Positions 1 to 10,707 of a DNA stretch of 64,000 nt are shown piece after piece. Position numbers and translations under genes: made by a program. The stretch comes from Tribonema minus (lineage: Eukaryota; Sar; Xanthophyceae; Tribonematales; Tribonemataceae): positions 1,054,001 through 1,118,000 of the forward strand of contig JAFCMP010000002.1 in NCBI GenBank assembly GCA_017506865.1, written 5' to 3'. The notes under the pieces are model-generated. The model made no database searches, was not told where the DNA came from, and worked only from the letters and a program-made list of their open reading frames with translations. Every line of letters begins with the position of its first letter. Positions within the stretch are counted from its first letter, which is position 1.

Positions 1-221
1 CACTCAGTATTGCATACATGACATATGTATACTATCCAATAAGTTAAGGTAGCATGGTTTTGAGCCAATTGCTTGTCAATGAGCATGCACTTGTTAAGCC
101 AAATTGGCAACGCTACAGAACTGCATATTTACTGGTAGTAGTAATACTCGGTACGCACCACGAATTGCTATAACCTCAGATTATTGTGTGGAAGCCAGGA
201 CGCCAATATAGTTTTAATTGT

Positions 222-386
222 CCCCCCTGCCATTTTTTTGTTTGACGGCAACAAATAATTCTTTGCTGTCAAACAAAAATGATTTAATCATTGATAGAAG
301 TAATACTATCTTGCTGTCAACCAATAAAATGGCAGCGGGAAAATTTTTCTTGCTGCCAAACGAAAACAATGGCAGCAGGAACAGTT
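222..386. repeat. Imperfect inverted repeat, possible small foldback element
   Basis: The segment starts with a C-run followed by TGCCATTTTTTTGTTTGACG and ends with the approximate reverse complement (TTGCTGCCAAACGAAAAC then AATGGCAGCAGGAA). A related unit, TTGCTGTCAAAC, also occurs internally. The middle is AT-rich. It could be a degraded miniature foldback element or chance decay of a tandem repeat. No clean target-site duplication was identified. Confidence 0.45.
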
Positions 387-3300
387 AAGAATTGACCATC
401 GCTGTATGAAGCACTGAAACCCCGCTGCAGAATGCACACACCCAGTCCAGTGCACACAATGCTGTCCCAACCGTCAGCTGCGCCCTATCAAGCGTCCAAG
501 AGCGCGGCTGCAGCAGCGTCGCAAATCTCCACTACTAATACTAGCAGTAATTCATGCTCAACGTAGTTCACTTGTCAATGAGTGGCACTTAAGTTTTTGC
601 CTCAGGCTGCTCGGCTCCTGGACCAGCAAACTTTGAATGCAAGATGAACACAAACATAATACGAGCTCGCTTGTCTGTGATGCTCATGCTGCTGCCACAA
701 GCAGCTTGACTGTGACTGCATGCAGTGCATGCATGGTCACTACGATATAAGTGTTTGTGCTCAGGCTGTCGTGATTGATCGAATGCTGTCGATACTGCTG
801 CCACCAGAAGCGGTAGGCGCATCATGTTGTTGAGGATGAAAACTGTCATCATACTGGCAGGCTGCGAATGGTGGTATGTGGTCGGCAACAATCTGGGGCT
901 CTGTTAGCGTCAGATCCCGAATCAGTTTTTGTTGAGCACGTGTCATGACTGCAGCTTACCGCAGATCGCAGTGACTACGCAGTGGCACGCCAGGATGGCA
1001 GGTATACACAATAATTGCTGACACTAAAGCTGCTATCTGCAGCAGGCCCTTGACAATTGATCCACGCGCTGCTGCCGAAGATTTCTTTGTATAGTTATAG
1101 CCATAATTAGCAACAGGAGGCTTGTGACCAACAAAGCAAGGAGCCTTGCAGATGCTGCATCGCAGCAGAGAGCCCTATGTCAAAGCGAAAATGCCCACCT
1201 GCCTTCCTTGTGATGGCCACTGAGGTGCTAAACGATGACGGCCGAGGCGGAGTTGCAGCAGTTCATGGGGCTGTCTGTCTTGTTGATGATGCTAGAGCAT
1301 TGCTGCCGTGCAGTCTTGTTGATGATGCTACAGCATTGCACGTCAGCAAAGCTCTATTCAACCTTCCACAGCGCAGAGCGTGCACCTCGCGACTTCCGCA
1401 TCAATGGAGCGTCGCTTGAGTGTGCGTCCTGCCGTGTTGGTTTTGCTTGTCATGGAACGCTCTCGTCAAGTGCACTTGGCAATGCGCTTCAGTCTTATGC
1501 TGTTGCAGCGACGTTCACACCAGCTCGGGCTGCAAGCTCTCTAGCGACGATGGCTGTATTTGGCAGCATCGGCCTGAGCGTGACGAGCGCCCGGCCGCCC
1601 AGACCACGATTGCAGCACAGCTTTTATGCGGTTCTCATATTCTCCTCTTGGGCGAATGCTTCTGCTCTCGCGCTGTGTACTACTACCAAAGGCGACATCG
1701 CAAGAATAAACGGCAGTCGACAACGCAGTTTTAGCCAGTTTTATCACTTTTGGGCTGTCGACAGTCGACAGGCCCCCCCAAAGTAAAATCTGCCTCTCCC
1801 CGTAAATACAAGTCCATACGTGCTAACCCGTCTGGATGAGGTGGTGTAGTTAAAAAATTATCCCAACCAATATGTGTGCCTCGAGATTCTGGAATTCAAT
1901 AGTAGTGCTAGAAGTAGAGAAAGGATCACAACTAAATGTTTGTCGATCGATCAGGAATGCATCGCCATCAGGATCTTTTTTTTTAGGAACATTCAATGTG
2001 TGTACAGATACTCTGGCCAGGCCAATCTTTGACAGAAATGATACGCCTGATCTGTGCGCATCAAGGCACTGAAGTCTCAAAATGCGACAACAGTCGAACA
2101 CTGCTGTTGGGCTTTTGCTGATCGTTTTGCGCACGAGTCCTCTTTGACCTTGCATGCGACAACATCAATGAAAGGAGCAGACTTTGCACCTTGGTGCAAG
2201 GCAGGCGAGCAGAGGTGCGCCTTTTGACAAACCGTGCACACTCGAAGCATGCATCGTGATGTCATTCCACAAAGACCACCTGGTGCAGTTGTAATACATC
2301 GTCGACAACATCTGCAGTCAACTGTTGCCAGCTGCTGCTTCCATAAATGGCCATGCAGCAGACGATTGCAAGCAATGCTTCACAGCGCTAACACCAACAC
2401 TCGCAGGCAATGCCGGCAACTGTGCATCATCACCATTTAAATCATCATCAGCAGTGAAGCTGCCGCCGATTTCCCCCCATCAAGCTGGGCCCTGCTCCCG
2501 ATTTTCAGCCCCCAAGTCCTCTGCTGCATCAACGTCTGCCCCTGCTCCTGCTGAGGCTTCATGGCAGTACCCCCCCCTCAAACACAGGTCCGTGTGCATA
2601 TGCAATGCCCCCCCCCCCCCCCCGCCCCCTTCCCTGGACAACAACAGCTGCTTTTATCCCAAATCCAGCGCCAACCATGTTGATCTCTCCGTGCCCCCAC
2701 CTCCCCTCATTGTGCCCCCCCCAAAAGCCGCCGACCCCTGCCCGCTGAGCACTGCGGAGACAGCCCAAAGAGCGATCAATAGCGCCGGCCGCCGCTGCCT
2801 GGGCCCGGCCTGCTACCTCCGCCCCTGTAGCCGCCCTGATCGCTCCACCGCCCCCCGCTTGAACTGCCTTGCGGCTCCGCAGGGTACCTGTGTGCCATTT
2901 AGCGCGTGTTTGCGATGCTGAGCAATGCTGACGCGCACCTGAGGGCTCACGCCCGATGGCGACAAGCCCCTGATGTATAGTGCCGCAATGTCTCATTGAT
3001 TCGACAAACTTGTACATCACACTGTGTGATAATCACAGTACATTGCTATTCGCATATGCTTCAACTTCACAGCACTATTTTGCGTGGCGCCTACGGCAAT
3101 GCAGTTGCCCTGACTGCACCTCCTGCTCCTCATTTTGCCGCACGCCTGTGTTGAGTGACTGTACCTTTCACCGGAACTCTGTGTAAGTGTTGACAATGTT
3201 GCAATGCTGACAGTGACAGACGTCCGCAGTCAACACCCGTGGATGCATTTCCTGAATGCCAGCGGCGCATAGCCTATGCCAATCTGAGCAAGCACCTCTG

Positions 3301-3492
3301 GAATTGTTGATGCATGACTTCAACCGCTGATTTGTTTAGTTTCAAGTAGATGTCAGTTGCTATAGATCCATGAAGTAATGCTATAGAGCTCCGTGTCCCC
3401 ACCAGTTTGCAGCTCCCATAAAGCCGCAAGCTGATTGGCCAACTCAATTGGCCTCATTGGGTTCGGGCAAGCGCCTCATAGCTCCTGACCCT

Positions 3493-3526
3493 GACACTAA
3501 CCTCAACCCTACCCCTAACCCTAACG
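3493..3526. repeat. Interstitial telomere-like repeat (CCCTAA, degenerate)
   Basis: A short run of CCCTAA/CCCTAC/CTAACC units. The same repeat type recurs at about 18.66, 23.94, 27.77, 29.66, 31.20, 32.10 and 32.70 kb, in both orientations. It is too short and degenerate to be a chromosome end. Confidence 0.8.
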
Positions 3527-3733
3527 CAGTTACGTTGTCGTGTCTACGTTTACACCTTGCTTTCATCCTATCCGTGCCATACACCCCTCTTGCAGACTGT
3601 CGCCGCAGCCACCAAGCTGCTGCGTGTCACGCAGTATCGCGTGTTGCCGCTGAGATCGACATCAGCAAAATCATTCCCAGGCATCAGTGACACGCGGCCA
3701 TCTTGCTTATACGGGCGAGGCAAGCATGCATGC

Positions 3734-6700
3734 TTACCCGTTGCGAGGGGGGCCGCTGGGGCGCCCCCCTCCCCCCCCCCTGTCACTCCCGCCGCGCGCC
3801 GATCCCCCACTCCCGCCGCCGCCGCCGCTGCTCACAGGCCTCTCCCTATCGCCCCTGCCCACGCTCTGCTGCGCTTGATGGCCGTAGCCGCCGCCGCTGC
3901 TGCCGCTGGCGCCGCCGCCGCTCGCGGGCGGCTGCTGCGGCGCGTAGCCCGCAGCGTGCTGCTGCTGCTGCTGCCCGCCCTGCGGGTACCCGTACCCTCC
4001 CGCGCTCTGCTGCTGCTGCGGCGCCTGCTGCTGGTATGCGCCGCCGCCGCCGCCGCCGCCAGCCTGCACTGCGGCCTGCTGGCCGTAGCCAGCGGCGGCG
4101 CCGTGCGTGTAGGGCGCTGCAGCGGCGGCAGGCTGCTCCGGCGCAGCAGCCGCTGCCGGCACTGCCGCCGGGGTGGCGGCGGTTGCGGCGATTTTGATCG
4201 TCCACGCGCGGCGCGCGCTCTCGTCTGCGTCATGCACGGGATACCAACATACCTCAATGAACATATGCAAGTGCGACATGAAGTCTCGTGTGCGACGTGT
4301 GGAGCGCGCACATAGCGTGCCACCGCGCTTAGAAGAGCATGTTTTGCGGTGCCAACAGAGAGATGTGAGCAACGTATGCCCTGACCTAATGTATTTCTAA
4401 CCTTAACCCTGCGCAGGCGCCATGAGCGGCAGCAAACGCTTGCAATAGGGTGCATGACACCAACTTGACAGCAGCACCTGTCTGTGATTTGTACTGTTTG
4501 CCGACAACAATCGCCGACAATGACGGCAGCTAATGTACCACGGCGGCAGGAGCCTCTGATGATGCGGCAGCACATTTCCCAATTGCGCGCACGCGCTCGC
4601 GGCGCTCCTCCAGGCGAGCTTACGAGCAGATGAGTGCGCCATAAACAGCAGCAGCCTGCGTCATTGAGCAGCCGCGTCAGTTGCCCTTAGTTCACACGAA
4701 AGTGACACTGCGGGGTAACATGCAGCAGATTGCCTCATTGCACAGCAGCATTGTTCGCCTTGATGAACTTTCAAAGTGTATTGTGTACATGTCTGAATAT
4801 GAAGAGTAATGTGATATTACTGTATGTTGACGATACTTCTAGATAAGTATGACGTATACATTCTGATTCATGAGTAATGCATACTTCGAAGTATGCCAAG
4901 CTGACACTTCCAGCTCTCAAGTATATTGTATACTTTTCCAAATATATTGTGTACATTCTAATCACAAAGAACAACATGAAAAATAATGTATGCACGCACC
5001 CGCGTCGCTCCTGCGCGCGGGAAGCTCCAGGCACGCAGCGTGCACGCAGCGCCCGCCGCCGATCACCGTGTCCGCGCGCGCGCCGCTGCCGCACACCGCG
5101 CAGCGCGGCAGCCCTGCGGCGGCGCGCGAGTGGCTGAAGCCGAGCGCTGCTGCTGCGGCGGCGGCGGCGTCGCCGGCCTTGTCCAGGGGGCGGATTTCGC
5201 ACTGCGCAGGGTTGCGAGGTTCGATTGAGGGCACGAAATATAGCTGCTAAGATTACATGAACCGTGATAGTCATGTGTGTTGGTGAGGGTATGTATGCAA
5301 GTGGCTGAAGCAGAGCGCTGCTGCCAAGGCGGCGGCGCTGCCAGCCTTGTCGCGGACCTCGCACTGCTCGGTGTGTGAGTGCATGGGCGCACACAGGGGG
5401 AAAGTGCTGAGCTACATGCATGATGGGGCACTGCAATCTCACGACACGGACGCGTGTGCACTGGACAGTGCACTTGAGAACAGATTCATGAACTTCAACA
5501 TAACAAACGTGAACTTCAAATGTTGCAGGCGGAGGCTGCACGCACGCAACGTCGCAGGTCCCACTTCAAGTTCCACACACCTGCGACCAGTCAGCGTGTG
5601 CAAACGCCTGTGTTGAAGTTCCTGCGAGCAAGCTCAGTTCAACTTCAACTTTTACTCACCTGCGACCAGTCCGCGTGTGCTAACGTCTGCGTTGAAGTCC
5701 CTGCGAGCAATGCTGCAGGCCCCACTTCAACTTTTACCCACCTGCGACCAGTCCGCGTGTGCAAACACCTGCATCGAAACCTGCATCAGAGTACCTGTGA
5801 GCAAATGCTGCAGGTTCAACTTCAACTTTGACCCACCTGCGACCAATCCGCGTGCGCAAACGCCTGCGTTGAAGTTCCGGTGGCGCTGGCGGGACCCTCG
5901 AGCACGCGCACGAGCTGGTCCCCCAGGATGTCGCCGTAGCACACGGTGCACTTGTGGGGGGGCTGGGGGGCGGCGCCGTCGCCGGCGGCCGGCGGAGCGC
6001 TGACGACGTTCTGCGGGGGCAGGTATGTAGGTACTATCGGCACGCGTGTGCAATGGCGCAAGCGGCGGTGGCGTTAAGACTATGTACATGGTGCTGCTGG
6101 CTGGTACAAGGTACTACCATGTGTTTGGCGGCCGGCGGAGCGCTGACGACGTTCTGCGGGTAGGTAGGTATAGTATGCATTTGCGTCAGCAATGGGCAAG
6201 CGGCGGCATCAGTGGGGGAGGTAGGTATTGTATGCATTTGCGTCAGCAATGGGCAAGCGGCGGCATCAGTGGGGAGTGTTACATTGTGGTAGAAGAGGTA
6301 ACGTGTGTTGGGCGGCCAGCGGAGCGCTGACGACGTTCTGCAGGGGTAGGTAGGTAGGTATAGCATGTATTCACGTGCGCAATGAGGTCAGGCTTGCGTC
6401 GGCAGCTGCGGTCAGTAATCCTGCATGCACGTGAGCACGCTCCGCATGACGGCGGCCGACGGAGCGCTGACGACGTTCTGCGGGGTAGGTAGGTATAGTA
6501 TGTATTCGCTTGTGCGCAATGGCGCAAGCAGCGGCATCAGGGGGGGCGTCAGCCTACATGGTGCTGCTTAGTGGCATGAGGTACCGTATGGTCGGCGGCC
6601 GGCGAAGCGCTGACAACATTTTGCGGGCAGGTAGGTATAGCATTCCATCCCGCATGCAATGAGGTCAGGCTTGGGTAAGCAGCAGCGTTCAGTTGAACTG

Positions 6701-9700
6701 TACGCACGCGCGCATGTTCCGCATGACAGGGGGGCATCGGAGCACTGACGACATTCTGCGGGGGCAGGTAGGGTTGGCACGCGCATGCAATGGTGCAAGT
6801 GTATGCTTGGCACGCGTGTGCAATGGTGCAAGTGTATATTGGTGCGACCCATGTGCACAGATGACTCCGGTGATTGAACTTCAACCCGCTGGCCAGGGCG
6901 AGTGTGACAGCAGCGCTCAGCGCACCTGCGCGTTTGTGCTTGAACACATAATGTGCCCATGGGTGCGACGACGTGTCACTCTGCGTGTGCAGTTGAAGTG
7001 AAGCCAGGACTTTAAAGCGAGGTCAGGACTGCAAAGCCTTGACTAGCGCGACAGCAGCGCTCAGCTCGGCTCACCTGCGTGTTACGTGCACGCGTTGGGC
7101 GCGAAGTGCGCCCACGGGGTGTGCGATGACGTGTCACTTCACACATGCAGTTGTTGTGTGTGTGCGAACTCAGAACTTCAACTTTCTGACTAGCGTGGCA
7201 GTGCCCAGCACGGCTCACCTGCGTGTACGTGCACGTGGTGGACGCGCAGTGCGCCCACGGGTGGCGTCAACATGTCACTCCACACAATGCAGTTGATGTG
7301 AACTCAGAACTTCAACTTTCTGACTAGCGTGGCAATGCCCAGCACGGCTCACCTGCGTGTACGTGCACGTGTTGGACACGCATGCGCCCACGGGTGCGAC
7401 AACGTGTCACTTCACGCGTGTGAAGTTGAAGTGAACTCAGTACTTCAACTGTCTGACTAGCGTCGCTCAGCTCACCTGCGTGTACGTGCGCGTGTTGGAC
7501 ACGCAATGCGCCCACGGGTGCGACGACGTGTACTCCACATGTATGCAGTTGAAGTGAAGTCAGGACTCTGAAGTGAAGTCAGAACTTCAACTCTCTGAGT
7601 AGCGCAGCAGCGCTCAGCTCACCTGCGTGTACGTGCACGTGTTGGACACGCAGTGCGCCCACGGGTGCGACAACGTGTACTCCACGTGCATCCCCGAACC
7701 GCACAGCACGCACTTCTGCTGCGGCGGATCCTTCTTGGCGGCAAAGAGTTCCGCCAGCGGCGTGGGCCTTTTCGCCGGCGCCTTGGCTGCGTCCGGCTCC
7801 TGCTTCACCTGCTGCTGCGGGGCCACCGCTACCGCTGCCGCCGGCGCCGCGTACTGCTGTGCCTGCGCGGCGCGCGATGCACGCAAGGCGAGAAAGTTCA
7901 AGTATTAGGCGATAAAGTTCAAGTGGTGGCAAAAAAGTTCAAGTGGTTGTAGGGAATTCGGTACACGATGCGGTGTGTATGCCTGAGCCAGGCGCGTATG
8001 CCTGAGCGCTGCTGCCGGCGCTGGTTGGGCCTGCGCACGCACGCCATGACGTGTGTGGCACGTACAACGCCAAATGACTGCCGATACATGCTGTACGGAA
8101 TGCGGGATGTCTGAGCTGCAGCCAGCGCATGCGCGCCGCGACGCATGAGGCGCGAGGGACTCCAAAGCCAGCGCGAGCAACTTCAAAGTTGAATTCAATT
8201 GGCTGTGTGGCGGCTCGGCGTGGCTGAACACGGGAGCGTCGCCAGTGAGTGCCGCAAACGCTGTGCAGCTCTGCGCCTGCTGAACATAGCACCAAGCCTC
8301 TGGCATTGAGAGGCCTTCGCTGATGGGCGAGGTTCGATTACGATGTAAAGCCCTTACTCGGACGGATATGGATGTCTGAAGAACAGTGCCGTGCATGGGC
8401 GACAGCGTAACCTTATGTACCCGCAGCAGCGCGCATTGGAGACGGCCGCGTTTGCATGTGATGCCGGGAGGCACATGTGAACCGCTGCCAGTTACCGTGT
8501 TGCCCCAAGCAAACCTCGCCGCAAAGCGATCCACGGTAGCGCAGAAGAGACAGGCATGCTGTGCTGTGCGCCCATCGCCGCGCCACGCCTATGCAATTGA
8601 GTAGCCTATGCAATCAATCAGTAACGCGAGATTTGATTCGCCGGCTGCATGAGTGCAATGCCCACTACAGAAACAAAAAGCGCGCCTGGAGTGCATACAG
8701 CTTCGGCTGCTGCGCGGCGCAGCACCGCGCCGCAGCGCCAGCGCTCAGCTGCGTCATCTTCAACTTATGCGCTGGCGTAACTGCCGTCACTGCCAGCGTG
8801 CTTGTGCCTGTCAGCACGCCAGATGCAGCCGCGCGTGCGCTGCGCCCTTCGCAGAAACGCACCTGGGGCGAGTACGGCGTCGCCTGCTGCGCGCTGTACC
8901 CCTGCTGCGCCGCCGCCGCCGCCGCAGCAGCGGCGCTCCCCGGCGCCGCCTGCGGCTGCTGCGCCGGCGACTGCGGCGGCGCGTAACCGCCCTGCGGCGC
9001 GGGCGGCCGCCTGCTGCCGGTCTCCGCGTCAGCATCGCTCAGCCTGCGCTTCAGCGGCTGCGCGCTCGCTGCCGCCGCCGCTGCCTCCGGCTGCTGCTGC
9101 TGCTGCTGCGTAGGCTGCGGCGGCGGCACCGCCTGCGGGGGCTGCTGCGGGGTCTGCTGCTGAGCGTAGTACGCCGCGTGCGCCGCCGCGGTCGCCGTCG
9201 CCGCTGGCTGCTGCTGCTGCTGCGTCGCCGCCTGCTGCTGCGCGTAGTAGGCGGCGTGCGCGGCGGCCTGCTGCGGCTGCTGCTGCTGCTGCTGCTGCTG
9301 GTACGCCTGCCACTGCTGCTGCTGCTGCTGCTGGGGCTGCAGGTGCACGTAGCAGATATTTAGCACCGCCAATTATGAGCAACAGACAGGGAGGAAGGTG
9401 GCGAAAACACATATCGAGTGTGTGATGATGATACAATGCCAAACTGGTGCTGCAAGACTGGCCATTGAGCGAATGGCAGACGGTAGTGCTGGTGCGAAAT
9501 TACAGGTAATCGACTGATGAAGCCAACAAGACATTGCGCCTTTTCATCTCGAAGAGTCCGTGACCGGTTGCGTCGCCCGTTCTGTTTGCCTCATTATGAG
9601 GCAAAAGTCTAGGTCACTATTCTTCGACGCTGGCGTGGATTGAAAAGGGGCGTTTGGGCCATAATATCGATCGTCCGATTTGATTGCCATAAAAGACGGC

Positions 9701-10707
9701 ATCACCACCAGTCATCAATAGCAGAAGGGAGAGCGCAGCATGTGAGCCAGGTTGAACAGAGCATAGCTCAGTGCGCTTCAATCGGCTGCTGCATGGTGGT
9801 ACAGTTCGTGTTGAAGCAACAGCAATCGAGCCTGGCCTCATGTGAGCCGCAGTAGACAGACAGGACCATGCTGTTTGGCTGACGTTGCGGTGTGCGCCTA
9901 GTTGCATGTCAAGCTACAGCTGCTGAAACGCAACAGTTGTCCAATTTCACACTCTGCACTGCACCTCACATGCACCCCCGCCCCCCCCCCCCCCCTCTCC
10001 CCCCGCGCACGCAACGCAGACATTGCCTTGACCGACCTGAGCATGGCCATTGCCTTTATCAACCTGCTACGCCGCCTCAGCCATTAGTTGCATGGCAAGC
10101 TACAGCTGCTGAAACGCAACAGTTGTCGGTGAGCATGTGCTTGGCAAACTAATTGCAATGTTCGCCAACAAGTATTTCAGCACGTGCACATGCGCGCACG
10201 CCCAGAGGCTTCCTTTGCTGATTCATGATAAAAGCTGCTGATGCAGCGAAAGTGCCTGAGTTGCACCGACAGCAAGTAGCTTTAAAAAAGAGCGTCGTAC
10301 AACATCATGGATGCAAGTATCTGTAAAGCGAAGACATGCGTCAGTGAATGACGAGCGCTTCTGCACCAAAGCGACAGAAATGACGAGAAAACTGTTGAAA
10401 ATCGCGCCAAGTTGTCGTTCGATGCAGCTTAGCAATTCACTGCCATCGGGATTCTTTGGAAGCAAACAGAAGATCCGAGGCACAGGGCCTCCCTGCAGTG
10501 TGCCGAGAGGTCGTGCAATGGCAGCAAAGGTTATGCAGGAGCAACATATCTCTGGCGCACCTGTTGGTAAGCAGCAGTGGCCGCCTGCTGCCCCTGCTGT
10601 TGCGGCCAAGTTTGCTGGTAAGGCTGTTGCTGTCCGTAGGCTGCATAAGCCTGGGGCTGCTGCTGCGCCACCTGGCCGTAGCCGGCGTGGTACTGGGGTG
10701 CGCTCAT
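3734..10707 (-). CDS. Gene B: six-exon Gln/Tyr/Gly-rich protein with three Cys/His modules
   Basis: Exons on the minus strand are 10561-10707, 8863-9336, 7623-7862, 5837-6010, 5000-5201 and 3734-4224. All junctions are GT-AG, all phases match, and the sum is 576 codons (575 aa plus TAA). The start is the ATG of MSAPQYHAGYGQ. Exons 1-2 are prion-like, rich in Q, A and Y, with long CAG/GCN tracts. Each of exons 3, 4 and 5 has one CxxC module: KCVLCGSG with HPWAHC (about residues 257-285), KCTVCYGD, and RCAVCGSG with CVHAAC. The spacing is loosely PHD-like and probably zinc-binding, though the second module is weaker. The last exon is Q/G/Y-rich and ends in an RGG-like glycine tail. The composition suggests a nuclear or RNA-granule protein; that is inference, and no family was recognised. 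Its introns carry arrays of repeated exon ends. Confidence 0.75.
5302..5375. repeat. Partial copy of the 5' end of gene B exon 5
   Basis: This intron segment repeats, with differences, the beginning of exon 5 (5,120-5,201), including the acceptor side: GTGGCTGAAG, AGCGCTGCTGC, the GCG-rich run, CCTTGTC and TTCGCACTGC-like sequence recur in the same order. It lies upstream of the exon in transcription sense, as expected for an acceptor-side duplication. Confidence 0.6.
5560..5836. repeat. Tandem copies of the 3' end and donor of gene B exon 4
   Basis: Three extra copies, starting near 5,576, 5,657 and 5,738, repeat the exon 4 end at 5,837. On the plus strand each reads CACCTGCGACCAGT, then CGCGTGTGC and a TTGAAGTT-type spacer. 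The spacing is about 81-95 bases. On the coding strand each keeps the exon-end sequence followed by a GTGGGT or GTGAGT donor. Confidence 0.8.
6011..6790. repeat. Tandem copies of the acceptor and 5' end of gene B exon 4
   Basis: Five extra copies (near 6,127, 6,313, 6,452, 6,593 and 6,728) of the exon 4 start at 5,990-6,010 plus its acceptor. Each has GGAGCGCTGACGACGTTCTG (with changes) followed by a GGTAGGTAGGTAT-like stretch, which is the pyrimidine-rich acceptor region on the coding strand. The period is about 135-185 bases. A second short unit (ATTTGCGTCAGCAATGGGCA) is repeated inside at about 6,178 and 6,236. Confidence 0.85.
6905..7618. repeat. Tandem copies of the 3' end and donor of gene B exon 3
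   Basis: Five diverged copies (near 6,917, 7,070, 7,215, 7,349 and 7,480) repeat the end of exon 3 (7,623-7,686) with its donor and intron flank. On the plus strand they share CTCACCTGCGTGTACGTGCA, then GCGCCCACGGG, then AACTTCAACTTTCTGACTAG. The period is about 131-150 bases. Several copies keep a GTGAGC-type donor, so they may act as alternative or decoy donors. Confidence 0.85.
9898..10132. repeat. Direct repeat pair upstream of gene B exon 2
   Basis: A unit of about 47 bases beginning GTTGCATGTCAAGCTACAGC recurs at 10,085 with one early change (CATGGCAAGC) and the same following CTGCTGAAACGCAACAGTTG. The copies are about 186 bases apart in intron 1 of gene B. No coding role is apparent. 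Confidence 0.75.

Larger units (their letters stand above)
1..3733. other. No convincing gene; low-complexity intergenic sequence
   Basis: Several short open frames exist on both strands but none shows a recognisable domain, a consistent splice structure or non-repetitive protein-like composition. The first 500 bases are AT-richer than the rest of the window and hold an imperfect inverted repeat. A proline-rich open frame lies at 2,325-2,921 (plus) around a long C-run near 2,610-2,625; it is most likely a compositional by-product. A short degenerate CCCTAA tract lies at about 3,493-3,526, just beyond the end of gene B. Confidence 0.5.

Noticed and set aside
2325-2921. 198-codon proline-rich ORF on the plus strand
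   Set aside because: Composition follows local C-runs, no domain or splice partner is visible, and an equally long frame exists on the other strand.
3557-4575. Several long Ala/Arg/Leu-rich frames opposite or overlapping the last exon of gene B
   Set aside because: They are shadow frames of the GC-rich, Q/G-repeat exon, whose own frame matches the phases of five other exons.
6905-7618. CRISPR-like array
   Set aside because: The units are 130-150 bases, diverged, include coding and splice-donor sequence of the neighbouring exon, and have no short identical repeats with unique spacers.
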